A stretch of 64,000 nucleotides of DNA from Imbricaverruca yamaguchii (GCA_034440575.1 JAOTOL010001269.1:434001-498000), one strand, 5' to 3'; shown: positions 23,476 through 34,533, numbered from the stretch's first letter. The notes: a model not told the origin generated them from the sequence alone. Translations and numbers: made by a program.

Positions 23476-24262
23476 ATCTACATTAACCTGTGTCGAGAAT
23501 TGTCAAAGTGGTGTTATCAAAAACGGCTACTGTTTTTATTTTGCCTTGATATGTGCCTAACAATTTGGTATAAATTTAGATCGCTGGGCAATCGGCATTT
23601 TTCTCAAAATGCGTTTGAAAAGAACTCTGTTTTCGGCATTCGACGCCATATTGTCTGTCAGACCTAACCCAGATAAGCGGGTCAAGTCGTATCTCATTGT
23701 GATCGTCTCGACGAGCTGAGTCGATTTAAAGAACGCAGCATTGTCGAAAAATCGATAGTTAAGAAAATATCGGCAATTATATGTCTTCTAATTCACCAGC
23801 AAATGTCCATTTCGGGGCATACAAGGTTTAAACAATTAAAAATCATGATACAGCCGCGGTTTCTGCACTTAATCATTTCAAGACTTCAGTAGCAATCACT
23901 GGGCATATAAATATGTATAGACAAAGCTTCATATTAATTCGTTGCTTGAACTACATGGTAGCATGATTGAGGGAGGCTGTTTCGTACGCATGTGCATCAC
24001 ATACGAAATACCTACCTGTTTGTTGCATATTAGGACATTCAGATAGCCTTTCCACATCACGTTCAGACGAAAATCAGATACGTTGGTGATAAAAAAATGT
24101 TTAAAATTCGCCGTGCTTATTGAAATTCGCCGTGATCACCATGGGACCGTCGATGCCTATTTTTTCCTCAAAAGGACACATGTCAGACATCAATCAATGA
24201 ACACTGATATATTCAAAGCAAACATCGCGCGAAGGTGCGGAGCACAACTGACTGGACGACAT

Positions 24263-24304
24263 AAAGCACCCCAGTTCCATTTTTAATGGAAACTGGGGTG
24301 CTTT
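24263..24304. repeat. Strong hairpin just after the transposase stop codon
   Basis: AAAGCACCCCAGTTCCAT, a TTTTA loop, then ATGGAAACTGGGGTGCTTT, an 18 bp stem with one bulged base. It begins three bases past the stop codon of the minus-strand frame. Confidence 0.9.
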
Positions 24305-24307
24305 AAC

Positions 24308-25014
24308 TCACAGTCGCTTTAGCAAATTCACCACGTCCCTCTTAGTTGTTAGCACGGACAAAAGCTGCCAGTGCATGTACCGAGCCCGGATGTAGCCGTC
24401 CCTCCTCTCCTTCCCATACACGGTTTTTGCAGCTAGCATCTGTTTCACGCATCGTTCAACTGACTGACCGTGTACGGGAAACTGTGGAACTGATATTGGC
24501 ATATTCACATAGCCATCAAGTTCGGAGCTTGGCATGTGGCACGTGAGGGCCGGTTCCAAGGCGCCGTCCCAGGATATCAACTCCTGTAGACTATCCGCGG
24601 TCTCATTTAGTCTCTGAGTTCTTCTGGGACGGACGCTGGGGTCTACACGCTCATTTTTGCCGCGGATGCACCTGATACGTTGAACAGCGAAGTGGCGCTC
24701 TGCTCCGTCATCGCTACAGATAAGTGTCTGGAGCACCATTTCGCTGTGAGCATACCAGGCACTGGAGTGAAGGTACGGCATCACGATACTCACGACTTCC
24801 CCATGCTGCAGCCGAGTGAGCTGCAACTGGCGCAGCATAATCCGCGGCCTATCCAGCCAGCTGTGCTGCACCTTCGCGCGAAACCACATCGGATTGTAAA
24901 CCCCCACAATTAATTCAACGATACGTCGGAGGTTTTCGCATGCAGCGTCTCCCAGGCCATGATATGACACGCACACTGTACGTGCCAGATCATGACCTAT
25001 GTGGTGCATATCAT
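24308..25014 (-). pseudogene. Transposase of the long-TIR family, 5'-truncated
   Basis: An open minus-strand frame of about 233 residues. Blocks in order: V-Y-N-P-M-W-F-R-A-K (about residue 37), M-P-Y-L-H-S-S-A-W-Y-A-H-S-E-M-V-L-Q (about 78-95), L-Q-E-L-I-S-W, P-V-H-G-Q-S-V-E-R-C-V-K-Q and R-R-D-G-Y-I-R-A-R-Y. These align by eye with residues of the 39514-40704 frame (Y-T-P-M-W-F-C-I-K, Q-R-N-S-Y-W-C-H-P-E-A-V-L, P-V-H-S-Q-T-V-E-R-M-V-K). The N-terminal catalytic portion is absent: the frame runs directly into the right TIR. I infer an internally deleted, non-autonomous copy. The ORF itself is uninterrupted, so the deletion may be recent. Confidence 0.75.
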
Positions 25015-25507
25015 GCTGCTATGAAGTTCAAACAGCGAATAAATAGGAAGCTTTGCCTATATTTCTATGCCCAGTGAGTGATGCTGAAGTCTTGAAATGA
25101 GTCAGTGCAGAAACCGCGGCTGTATCATGATTTTTGCTTCTTTAAACCTCAGAGTTCCCTGTACGCCTCAAAATGGACGATTGCTGTTGTATTAGAAGAC
25201 ATAGTATATCCGATATTTTCTTAACTATCGATTTGTCGACAATACTGCGTTCTTTAAATCGACTCCGCTCGTCGAGACGATCAAAATGGGATACCATTTG
25301 ACCCACTTATCTGGATTGGTTCTCACAGACAATATGGCGCTGAATGCCGAAAACAGTCCTTTTCAAACACATTTTGAGAAAAAATGCCTATTACACAGCG
25401 ATCTAATTTGTATGCCAAATTGTTAGGCACATATCAAGGCAAAATAAAAACAGAAGCCGTTTTTGATAACACCACTTTGGAAATTCTCGACACCGCCTAA
25501 TATACAT

Positions 25508-27627
25508 ACTACAACTGTTTATATGTTACATGCTGGGTAATCAAAAGAGTATGTGGCTTGAAGACATCTCTCGAAGCCAAAAGAACATATAGGGCAGCGG
25601 CTATCTCTGGATTGTCTCCGCCTTCATTCGCACCGATGTCCTGTGGAACGAGCAAATTCAACCAGCAGGCATTCTGAATGGTAGCAGCAGGCATTTAGTA
25701 CAGTCATAGTGCATGTAGGGGTGAGTAACAGGTCCTGCTAGGAGTGAGGAGCTTCTGCGGCACTAATCTTTTATGTCTTTATGTCTTTATGTCTTTAGTT
25801 CTGTTTGACGACAAGTGACCTTTACATCAATGCTATCTAAAATTGATGACCCATGATATTTCCCTTCTGCTAACTGGAAAAAGAATACCGATTCCACCCG
25901 GCCCTTCCATTTGCGTCGGACACCTCAAACGTACACCCGAGTATGTACGGTGCAGCTGACCGTTTAAGAGGGACACACTAGAAGCAGCTGAAATTTGTCA
26001 TAAGAAAGAATATATGCACCTGGAAGTGTACTCAGGGGGCAATGCAACCCTTCCACTATGTGCAAAGGCGAAACTTCTATTTTTAATAGACAAAATATTA
26101 AATTCCTATAAATATTGTCGTCGAATTTGAATATCTATTATTAACCAACAAATGTGGCCGCTGGAAATCACTCCCACATGGATCCGAGCATGATGATGCA
26201 ATTCTAGCAGTTCAGTGCTAAGCGTCTGAAGAATTGTCTTACGCATGCTTAAAACTTGATCCGAATGTTCCCCGGTCAGCGTTACGATGTTCGGGTCCAC
26301 GCAGCGCAGCGCTTGTTGCATAGACGTCGAACGCAAAACGTAAACAGAGCATTTCACTTCAGCGGCAGAATTTCAATCGAGCATCTGGCGTGTTGCCAGG
26401 TCCCTAGCACGGCCGGTATCGGCTCGTCTCCCCCTCCCCCTGGCGCGCTGCCAGCTGACCTATTGCCCTCTGAGCTAGGGGATAAAGGTAAGTGCCAATA
26501 TTGACTCAAACCATGCGTTGTCAAAATAAATGAGGGCAATGTTGGACAGTGTAATGCCTGCTGAGCTGTTGAGGTGACCCAAGCTGACAGGAATTGGGAG
26601 TATCGTCACAAGTTGCCTGCGCCAGCAGATTCCTTGTGTGGCGCATCATCACTCTGACTCTGATGGGATGATGCGTGGCGCATCATCACTCTGACTCGGT
26701 CCTCACCACGTCGGTCTCAGTTGGTTGGTGTGTCACAGCTTCGCCAAGCTTTCCCTAGGCAATCAAATTAATGAGAAATGTTGCTGGCCAGTAGTGGGTG
26801 CTCCGTGCGGAAGCCCACCACGCCAGTCACGGGCCGAGGGCTTTCACCAGCGCACTAAAGACCGTTGGAGTTGCTCAAAAGGCATCCGCCGGCTTCATGT
26901 GCCGAGCGCTAATCAGCGAGCGCCGTCCGCCAGAGGCCGGGTCGGATAGTTGGTGCGCACTGCCACCCGACTACTAAGCGGCCTCGGCCACTGCCGATGA
27001 ATCGTCCCGGCCATGGAAGTCACGTGACCAGACAGCTGAACAGCGCGCTCAACAGCTGCCACCGACGGCTGGGCCCGGCATATCCTAACAGAAATGTCAC
27101 CACTGGGCACGTCGCGAGTTGGCCGCCCTATCGGCGGTCATAACCGCTCCCGCTTCGGATACTAGGATGTGCCCGTAAATCGTGCGGCATTTTTCGACGA
27201 TGCTTTGTAAGCCTTAGCTGTTAGCTGTTGAATCATTTTCGGCATTGTGTGGGGTGTAATGAAATGGAAGTAACATCGATATCAATAAGACTTTCCTTTT
27301 CCAAAACCTTTGGTGAGTTTTCAGCTTATGTTATTATATATCGCTCTCGAAAAAATAAAGATAGGAATCGTAGCAATTAAAAGCAGCTGAAAGGTCATAG
27401 GTGCAATTCCGGGTCATATGGGTGAATTTCAAATAGGCTTGCTGCATGCATGTCCTATTTTTCATTTTTCGATGTACTCGTCCTATTTCCACCCGGATTT
27501 GATTTCTAGTTTCGTGAGCTGTTTATATATTTGCACTATTTGAACCTCATGGTTTCATTCGGAATACACACTTAGCAGACTTCTTCACATGCGTTGGTCC
27601 AGTTAGACTAACCCCATGCATGAGTTA
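25508..27627. other. No recognised gene
   Basis: Unique-looking sequence. Local structure: an almost exact 23 bp direct repeat (GTGGCGCATCATCACTCTGA...) at about 26637 and 26671 with a short GATGATGC inversion between copies. Nothing coding recognised. Confidence 0.5.
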
Positions 27628-27880
27628 ATGTTGATGCCAGTGGTAGAGCAGAGGAACTGGAATGCTGATGGATGTTGTAGTGCACAGGAACTCGAATGCT
27701 GGTATGTGTCGTTGTGGAGAAGAAATATAATGCTTACATATGTTGTGCATAGTGCAGAGGAACTCTGATGCTGTGTGTGGTAGAACAGAGGTACTTGAAT
27801 GTTGATAGACGTTGTGCCGAGAAACTCGAACGCTGATGGATGTCGTAGAGCAGAATAACTCGTACTGATAGATGTGGCGC
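27628..27880. repeat. Degenerate ~33-35 bp tandem array (about 8 units)
   Basis: The pattern AATGCTGATGGATGTTGTAG plus AGCAGAGGAACTC recurs about eight times with strong divergence and small indels. Confidence 0.75.
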
Positions 27881-28585
27881 ACATCTGCGCCTGCATATGT
27901 GCCCTACGAACCGACACAGGCGGGCGGTGGGCCCTACTCCGAGACAGGCGCAGTTGTGCGCTGTGTGCGCCGGCACAGGCGTGAGGTGAACACCACGCCA
28001 GGCGCAGTTACACGTGATGGTCTATTTCACAGGCGGCATGCGCAGATGTGTGCGGATACCGACGCGGACGTGCGGGAAGGGGGTCTGTCCGTTGGACTCG
28101 GATGCATGCTGTAAGTCGACCCGAGAGCTGGCAAGTACAGTATAAATGTAGTAGAGTTTAAGGACGTTTTGGCAATATGCAATATGGGAGAGCATTTACC
28201 TGAGGAGCAGAGACCCTGTATATTATCAGGACCTTCCAGTGCAACCTTGCACATCGCCAAAACTCCCGCCGCCCTGGAAGCCGTAAATCGGGATCACCAA
28301 GCAGACTAACCCAGCAAATTACGTTGTTCAAAACTAAACAACTGGCAAAACCAGACTGGTGCATGCCCTGAAGCTACATTTTGTTGGCCCGAACACGGTC
28401 TGGCAGCCGGCGGAGGATGTCGCGGAACCGGTGAGTTAAGAGTGCTCATGCAAAGGGACGAAAGTCGACGGCCCCGCACCCGAGCGTGGACGCGTATCGT
28501 CCATACCCTAGCCACGGCTCAGATGACGGCGCCTCTCCCATGGATGTCTGATCGCCACCGAAAAAAGTATGTCGAAACTACCTAG
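27881..28585. other. No recognised feature
   Basis: Mixed sequence, no recognised coding potential. Confidence 0.5.
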
Positions 28586-28591
28586 TTGGTG

Positions 28592-29020
28592 ATGGGCAGA
28601 TCCACGCCTGGTTTTGTGAAACCACCACCAGTTGAGTCTGACCTGTGGAAAGATGAGCTGCCTCTCACCCGTTTGACTGAAGGGGCCGAACCCCCACCTT
28701 TGTCTAGAGATAGCAAAGTTAATATTTCTCTATCACAACTGACTGGACGAAATAAACGGCCGCTGCCATCGTCGAGTGACTGAGAGAAAGATATCCTACT
28801 GTCGCAATTTGCGAAACGTTTGAAGCCCCAGAATAGTGATTCGGATGATGAAATTCCCTTGTCACAAATAACAGAACGCTTGAAATGTTCAGCGGAAAGC
28901 CCAGTGCGGCCCAATTCACCAGAAAAATGGATGTTGGATGATTCATCAGACGATGATCGCCATCCGGAGAAGTTCAAGTTCATGAGGATTCATCGTCCAC
29001 CGAATACGATGCGGATATAG
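28592..29020 (+). pseudogene. Acidic P-L-S-Q-repeat coding fragment with one in-frame stop
   Basis: From ATG 28592 the plus frame reads a Pro/Glu-rich start, then three degenerate copies of an acidic-Ser plus [ILV]-x-L-S-Q-[LIF]-[TA]-x-R-x-K motif: V-N-I-S-L-S-Q-L-T-G-R-N-K, then a TGA stop at about 28781, then I-L-L-S-Q-F-A-K-R-L-K and E-I-P-L-S-Q-I-T-E-R-L-K. It ends at TAG about 29020 after D-D-S-S-D-D-D-R. Such repeats occur in N-terminal acidic regions of some transposon-encoded and nuclear proteins; I cannot assign a family. The ordered motif across the stop argues for a once-coding exon. Confidence 0.4.
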
Positions 29021-29103
29021 AACGAGTGGAAATTAAACTACTGCTAACTAACTAACAAAAACTAACTAGCCTTAGCTAGTTTCGCGAAGAAACAAAACGC
29101 GCC

Positions 29104-29185
29104 CATGATGGCAAGCATGGTGAAACACAAAGCGGCCATGATGGCAAGAATGGAAACACAAACAGCTGCTATGATGGCACAACCC
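29104..29185. repeat. Short 33 bp repeat, about 2.4 units
   Basis: CATGATGGCAAGCATGG...AAACACAAAG is repeated with small changes as CATGATGGCAAGAATGG, then CTATGATGGCA. Confidence 0.75.
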
Positions 29186-29334
29186 AAGTTTCAAAAATGC
29201 TCCAACCGATGCTCATAACTGATTACATGGGAATCTAATGTCCAGTGTGATACAATGTTGTCAGCTGGTAGAATGCTTGCTAATGATTGTTAATGATTGA
29301 TAATGAATGCTATATGGTGGTCAAAATCGTTCGG

Positions 29335-30240
29335 TTTAGTTTAGTTATTTGGGCTTTAGGGCGCATCGATCAGAGTTGATCATTCGCGCCCATAACGTTT
29401 ATCCTAGTGCTTCACGGTAGGGAAAAGTATTACCTTGGTGTGTACGTAGTTTGGAAGTTAATCGCTGCTAAGTAGCGGAACAAGTTCCCAGGGTGTACAA
29501 GTTTTGATGAATTGCCCAGGATATCTTCGTAAGTCAACCGATCCAAGTCTCTTCCAAAGAACAATCGGCGCTCTGATGCAAAATGCTGACATGTGAGAAG
29601 CACGTGACGCATAGTCATTATTTCCGGACAGCGTGGGCACCGCGGTCTCTCCTCCCCACACAGAAGGTAGCGATGGGTGGAGTATGTGCGGCCCACCCCA
29701 CACAGAAGGTAGCGATGGGTGGAGTATGTGCGGCCCACCCCACACAGAAGGTAGCGATGGGTGGAGTATGTGCGGCCGATGCGCATCCTGCAAAGTGTGA
29801 CCTCTTCATGTCTGGACCTACGAAGGCACGACTACCAAGGTCCTAAACGTGGCTTGACTGTATGCAACTTATTGTCGTTTCCTCTATCCCACGATCTTTG
29901 CCATTTATTAAGTATGAAATTGGTGATTGTTGAGAAGTGGTCCCTAGCAGGAAGTAGGCGTATACGTGGGCGAGGGTGGGGGTTCCGAGCTGCTCACTTC
30001 GCCGCAGTGTCCGCGCGCTCGTTTCCCCACACCACGATGTGGCTTGGGATCCAGCATAAGCGGACGATTGTTCCTTCCTCGTCTTTCCAACGTAGTAATT
30101 CGTATGAGAATGTCGAGTAGAAGGGGGTCCGACGGACAAAATGCAGTCAGTGCCAAGAGGCTGCTAAGGGAGTCCGATATAATCACATCCGTAAGGAAGT
30201 CCGTCAAAATCGCTCCCATTCACCTGACCTGTACATACCC
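29335..30240 (-). pseudogene. LINE RNase H and C-terminus with a 42 bp internal triplication
   Basis: Minus strand 30219-29944 contains V-I-I-S-D-S-L-S-S-L-L-A-L and D-I-L-I-R-I-T-T-L, an RNase H segment. The downstream frame (29786-29430) contains T-H-R-Y-L-L-C-G, C-P-R-C-P, M-R-H-V-L-L-T-C-Q-H-F and N-L-F-R-Y-L-A-A-I, the usual C-terminal C-C-H-C knuckle and tail. Between them the 14-codon segment G-R-T-Y-S-T-H-R-Y-L-L-C-G-V is tandemly triplicated (29658-29783). The tail complement GCGCCCTAAAGCCCAAATAA matches the 3' end of the LINE at 22672. Frameshifts show it is inactive. Confidence 0.85.
29658..29783 (-). repeat. 42 bp tandem triplication inside the LINE C-terminus
   Basis: Three near-identical copies of CACACAGAAGGTAGCGATGG...GTGCGGCCCACCC. 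As 42 is 14 codons, the reading frame is preserved. Confidence 0.97.
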
Positions 30241-30584
30241 ACCTACAAACCAAGCTCTATTCCCCACTACCCCGAGCAAACTTCGACCTCCCCGTCCCAT
30301 TCCGCATGGTGAAGACGAGCTGACATCATCTGGCCAGCAGGTCAGTACGTGCCTGACTTGATCATCGAGCTTGACAAGTCGGCCCAGCTCACGTCATCTT
30401 AAACTACGAACCTGCCACAGATGCTGGTAGCAAACTTAGGTCGATGTCTGGGCAGCTCTGCCGGACGCCGTCTGATTACGTGGGCTGGTTCACGAGTGTG
30501 TGGTTGTGAGTCGTCTTCGAGTCGCTGGTGATCAGTAGATGATCCTTGATGGTGTCGATTCGTGACGCCTTGTGAGCATATCTG

Positions 30585-31048
30585 ACGGCAAGACCCTGTC
30601 TCTCCCAAAACCGCCTGCACGTGGCTGGTCCACGGCAAGACCCTGTCTCTCCCAAAACCGCCTGCACGTGGCTGGTCCACGGCAAGACCCTGTCTCTCCC
30701 AAAACCGCCTGCACGTGGCTGGTCCACGGCAAGACCCTGTCTCTCCCAAAACCGCCTGCACGTGGCTGGTCCACGGCAAGACCCCGTCTCTCCCAAAACC
30801 GCCTGCACGTGGCTGGTCTACGGCAAGACCCTGTCTCTCCCAAAACCGCCTGCACGTGGCTGGTCCACGAAGACTTAAAAGGGTACGGAAGACCCCGTCT
30901 CTCCAAAACCGCCTGCACGTGGCTGGTCCACGGCAAGACCCTGTCTCTCCCAAAACCGCCTGCACGTGGCTGGTCCACGGTAAGACCCTGTCTCTCCCAA
31001 AACCGCCTGCACGTGGCTGGTCCACGGTAAGACCCTGTCTCTCCCAAT
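30585..31048. repeat. 47 bp minisatellite (about 10 units)
   Basis: Units begin ACGGCAAGACCCTGTCTCTC and end GCACGTGGCTGGTCC, nearly identical. One unit boundary is altered near 30868-30900 (GAAGACTTAAAAGGGTACGG). Every unit carries CACGTG. The period is not a multiple of three; the long open frames across it rotate through all phases. Confidence 0.97.
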
Positions 31049-31084
31049 TCCGCTGCTGTAAATTCTTCTTACTTCTTTCCATAC

Positions 31085-31200
31085 ATACTTTACACATACC
31101 TACTTCCTTTTCACATATTTACTTCCTTTTCACATACTTCCTGTTCACATACTTCCTTCTCACATGCTTACTTCCTTTTCACGTACTTACTTCCTTACTT
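31085..31200. repeat. Pyrimidine-rich degenerate repeat
   Basis: CACATACTTACTTCCTTTT-type units of 16-20 bases, imperfect, about six copies. Confidence 0.75.
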
Positions 31201-31351
31201 CACACTTTCTTTGGCAGCACTGCCCACACTTTGACCTCCAGGTGGTAAGAATTGTGGAGAAGGCACCCAAACATCGAATCTAGACATGTGTAGTTGAAAG
31301 ACCAAGCTGGCATATTCCCTCGCGGGCAGGCACAATCGACGACTCACTCGG

Positions 31352-31535
31352 TGGGGCGGGGATGGCCAAGTGGTTAAGGTGTCGGGCTATGGGTACCAAA
31401 GGTCCCGGGTTCGACTCTAGCGCCACTCAGGACATTTCCCAATCCCGCGGCCCACCGGCGAAACAGTGTGGGCGGCGCCATTAGCCGTGAATGTGCATAA
31501 AGTGTGTCGTGAACCAACCAATAAACAAACAAACA
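31352..31535 (+). mobile_element. tRNA-derived SINE with exact 14 bp target duplication
   Basis: Flanked by identical GACGACTCACTCGG at 31338-31351 and 31536-31549. The 184 bp body has a box A (TGGCCAAGTGGTTAAGGTG, 31364-31382) and box B (GGGTTCGACTCTAGC, about 31409-31423) of a Leu/Ser-like tRNA head, a GC-rich body, and an A-rich tail of AATAAACAAACAAACA. The exact duplication implies a recent LINE-mobilised insertion. It is not a functional tRNA gene because it continues into an unrelated body and tail. Confidence 0.93.
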
Positions 31536-31549
31536 GACGACTCACTCGG

Positions 31550-32455
31550 AAGATGGCCCTGAGGGATTTTCTCCTTAGGTGGCTGCAGGCTATAACTAAA
31601 TGCATGCTCATGATAGTGCCACGCCCAAACTATTTTACACTGCCTAACTAATCCACTAATTCCTCTCTGCTGACGCGCATCTCCATGTTCACTGTGCGCG
31701 AAATCCAACAACGTTGACCCGACCTTCCCAGACAATGACACCTCCCCTGCCATGGGAAACGCTTAGTTCGTGACCTATCTTGACCCAGTTGCCTCGTCGG
31801 ATAGGGGAGTTTTTTTGCATACCTACCGCTGAATCACGTAACCAGGTCAAATCACCCCGCCAACGGGCGCGTTGTGGCGTCCGACTCGGGCTTCCCCGTG
31901 CCGCCCAGGCCGAGTACCGCACCGCACCGCCGCCTGCCGGGATACGGCTAATCACTATCAGTGTGGGGACAGCATAGTTGCAGCTGAAACTTACAGTACG
32001 AATAGTCAAAGCGTCGCTTATTTCATTGGCATTGGTCTCTGACCGTGCGCTGTTATGTGTTTATCAAAACATTATTCAAACTCGGTGGTACTATAACGTT
32101 GCATGACTAATTGTGTATATTGTGAGCCGTACCATAACGTTTTGAATTGCTTAATACAATGAGAATATTCTCAGCTATTTCCTCATATCTCACTTGCCCA
32201 GGTTTTTAGAATACGTTTTACCGTTATAAATAATCAAACTCTGACAACAGTTGTGCACATGTGTATCGTGTTATTCCACACGTAATGTTGTCCACGTTCG
32301 TGGACCTTTTAGCATGCTAAATGTTGTTCAAAATTTAATAAAAAGTGTGACTGCGAACTGCAAAAACTATGACGCGTGCTTCTGGCATCTGCTGATGCAA
32401 TGGGACCACAAATATCGCGTTAAAAGTAGTCGAAAAATGCAATCCTGGCCAGTTC
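31550..32455. other. No recognised feature
   Basis: Nothing recognised. Confidence 0.5.
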
Positions 32456-32459
32456 TTCT

Positions 32460-33240
32460 GTGAGTTGTCACACCGTACGTGGCGGCGGTATAGCGCTTTG
32501 TACCAACAGTGATTACATATATACACAAATTATAATGAATTCACCTTTACAAGCCGGAGCTTGTATGTTTGTTGCGCTTTCAATGTCTAAATATAGAGTT
32601 GTGCTCAATTTATACTCACCGACACCGGCAACACAAATATTTGACCAAATTAGAAAATCTTATGGCACGTATTAAAAGCCGGTGTATTAGGCTTGGCAAG
32701 TTTAACGCCCATGGCCTAGGGTGCGAAAAAATGCACGTATGCTTGCAAACACTCACGACCGGATTGCTGAACACATTTTAGTCAGACACGATTTAGTATA
32801 ACTAAGCATTGGAGAGCCAATTTTTTTTACCTCGGGCACAATAGCGAAGCTGCCATTGATTTAACAATGCACCTTCCGGCCCGGACTAACGATTTGGTTA
32901 GACGATCCACACCAACTTTCGTAACAGTGAGCATTATCAATTCGGATTAACACCTACATTTGGACATGCGACTGACACCACGCCCAGTTCTATGCCGCGC
33001 TTGCAAACTTCGAAAGCAGACTGCATGAAATTTCAAGAATCATCATAGATATACAATACAATCCAGTCATTTCCCGTGCCCAAAACATCAACTGCATTAC
33101 AAATATATATTTCGACTCAGCATCTACGGCAATTCCATTCACAAATCCTTTTACAAACAGGAGTTCAGTACCGTGGTGGTGTCGAGAAGTAGCACAAGGT
33201 ATCATAGCTAGAAAAAGAGCATTTCGGAGATATATCGCAG
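32460..33240 (+). pseudogene. LINE endonuclease and linker fragment
   Basis: Plus strand 32470-32650 reads V-R-G-G-G-I-A-L-C, then K-Y-R-V-V-L-N-L-Y-S-P. After a frameshift it reads S-R-C-I-R-L-G-K-F-N-A-H-G (cf. the endonuclease motif G-D-F-N-A-H). Further on, about 33000-33240, it reads F-T-N-R-S-S-V-P-W-W-C-R-E-V and A-R-K-R-A-F-R-R-Y, the conserved linker preceding RT in Jockey/I-type LINEs (V-P-W-W...E...A...R-K-x-A-x-R). No RT follows; the sequence passes into a minisatellite. Dead fragment. Confidence 0.75.
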
Positions 33241-33388
33241 ATATCTCGATTCACACTATCTACTTCATTGAAATCATAAATGAGGCGAAACCCGACGCAT
33301 CACACGTGACGTCAACTTTATAATTAGTTGTACCAACAAATTCTGAAACCCACTAGATTATTAGCGACCAAATTGCGTGCACCAAATT

Positions 33389-33612
33389 GCAACGGCCGAA
33401 TTGCACGTGGACAGGTCAGACCTATGCGCCACACGCGCCAAAGTCACGTAGTCAGCCGTACACGTGGCAGGTCAGACCAATACGTCGCACGCCTCGAGGT
33501 CACGTAGTCAGCCGTACACGTGGCAGGTCAGGACCAATACGTCGCACGCCTCGAGGTCACGTAGTCAGCCGTACACGTGGCAGGTCAGACCAATGCGTCA
33601 CACCTGCCACCG
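33389..33612. repeat. 56-57 bp minisatellite (about 3.7 units)
   Basis: Units contain CACGTAGTCAGCCGTACACG, TGGCAGGTCAGACC and CGTCGCACGCCTCGAGGT. The first unit is more diverged and one unit has a 1 bp insertion. Each unit carries an ACACGTGGCAGGTC core. Confidence 0.95.
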
Positions 33613-33702
33613 TGAGCGCGACTCGCCGGATGTGTGGCGCCGTCGGCGTCTCGACGTCGACGATGGTGACAGCCGCTGTTGGTCGTTGGCCACTTCACTG
33701 GG

Positions 33703-34101
33703 TCACTGGGTCATGCCGGAATACATGATTTTCGCTTCGATACCCCACGTCTGAGCCATAATCGAATCGTCCCACACGACTGAGGCTGTAAGCTCACCGA
33801 AATCGCGGAGAATATTCTGTTGATAGAGATGTAAGAGCACTTCTCGAATACAAAGCCAAGCAGCAAGTAGGATTGCATCATACGTGGATTCGTTGAGAAT
33901 CACAGATAACATTCTCAGTATATTTTGAGGTGCTGAGAATCGTGTAGTGACATTTGCCTTATTGCTGCTACAGTCTTGAAGTATGCACGATTTAATTTCG
34001 CTTACAAGACCTATGTACGTTTTACGTGCAGGAAAACTGAGCATCACCATCGGATGTACTTCCTCGCGTAGCGCAATGCACGCGATTTGCAGAACTGGCA
34101 C
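33703..34101 (-). CDS. Uncharacterised open frame, about 130 codons
   Basis: Minus-strand frame without a recognised domain. Residue composition looks like a globular protein (alternating hydrophobics, segments such as R-M-L-S-V-I-L-N-E and A-W-L-C-I-R-E-V-L-L-H-L), unlike the low-complexity frames nearby. No splice chain or start context is evident. It could be an exon of an unknown transposon protein or chance. Confidence 0.2.
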   Translation of the reverse strand: MPVLQIACIALREEVHPMVMLSFPARKTYIGLVSEIKSCILQDCSSNKANVTTRFSAPQNILRMLSVILNESTYDAILLAAWLCIREVLLHLYQQNILRDFGELTASVVWDDSIMAQTWGIEAKIMYSGMTQ

Positions 34102-34532
34102 CCAACAGCGACGGAGAGCCAGATTTATCCGAGGGGAAAGCCATATTTCAATTATTTCTTCATGAAAAGGTCAAAAGCTTAATGTTAATTGTGTTCCTTA
34201 AATATGGACCGGCTAGCGTAGCTGGGGGAGCCGCTCCAACGTCCATACTATCCGACGAAATCACTGCACACAGCTGAGTGATCAATAATTGCTGAAATAT
34301 GAGCTGATTTGATATAAATATGGGTAGAAGGTGATCCTCCACTTTCGCCGACAGGTGGCTCACCCGAATGATGTCAGAGGAGCAGCATCTCGTCTTCAAT
34401 GCTCTCGTCAACTTTCAGCTGTAGAATATCGGACTTCAAATATTATCTCCTCTTTCAACAATTCCCACCTTGCGCTATTATCTTAATGCCATGGTTACGG
34501 TTAATTGGCATAGTTAAAGAAGCATTAAACAG

Positions 34533-34533
<1 letters not shown>
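34102..34533. other. No recognised feature
   Basis: Nothing recognised. Confidence 0.5.

Larger units (their letters stand above)
23484..25499 (-). mobile_element. Long-TIR transposon, 2.0 kb, with truncated transposase
   Basis: The left end (23484-23941) and the inverted right end (25037-25499) match along about 460 bases, including the blocks GTGTCGAGAAT at the outer edge, AATCGACTC-like and ACTTCAG...CACTGGGCATA at the inner edge. Termini are TAACCTGTGTCGAG and TAGGCGGTGTCGAG. Flanking 8-mers are ATCTACAT (23476-23483) and ATATACAT (25500-25507), matching 7 of 8, as expected for an aged 8 bp target duplication. The interior carries the transposase piece at 24308-25014. Confidence 0.85.

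Noticed and set aside
26380..26490. tRNA-head-like CCCTAGCTCAGAGGGCAATAG on the minus strand
   Set aside because: Box A-like only; no convincing box B or target duplication. May be a SINE scrap.
31352..31430. Functional tRNA gene
   Set aside because: Box A and B are good, but the sequence continues into a SINE body and tail bounded by a 14 bp target duplication, and no proper acceptor stem is seen.
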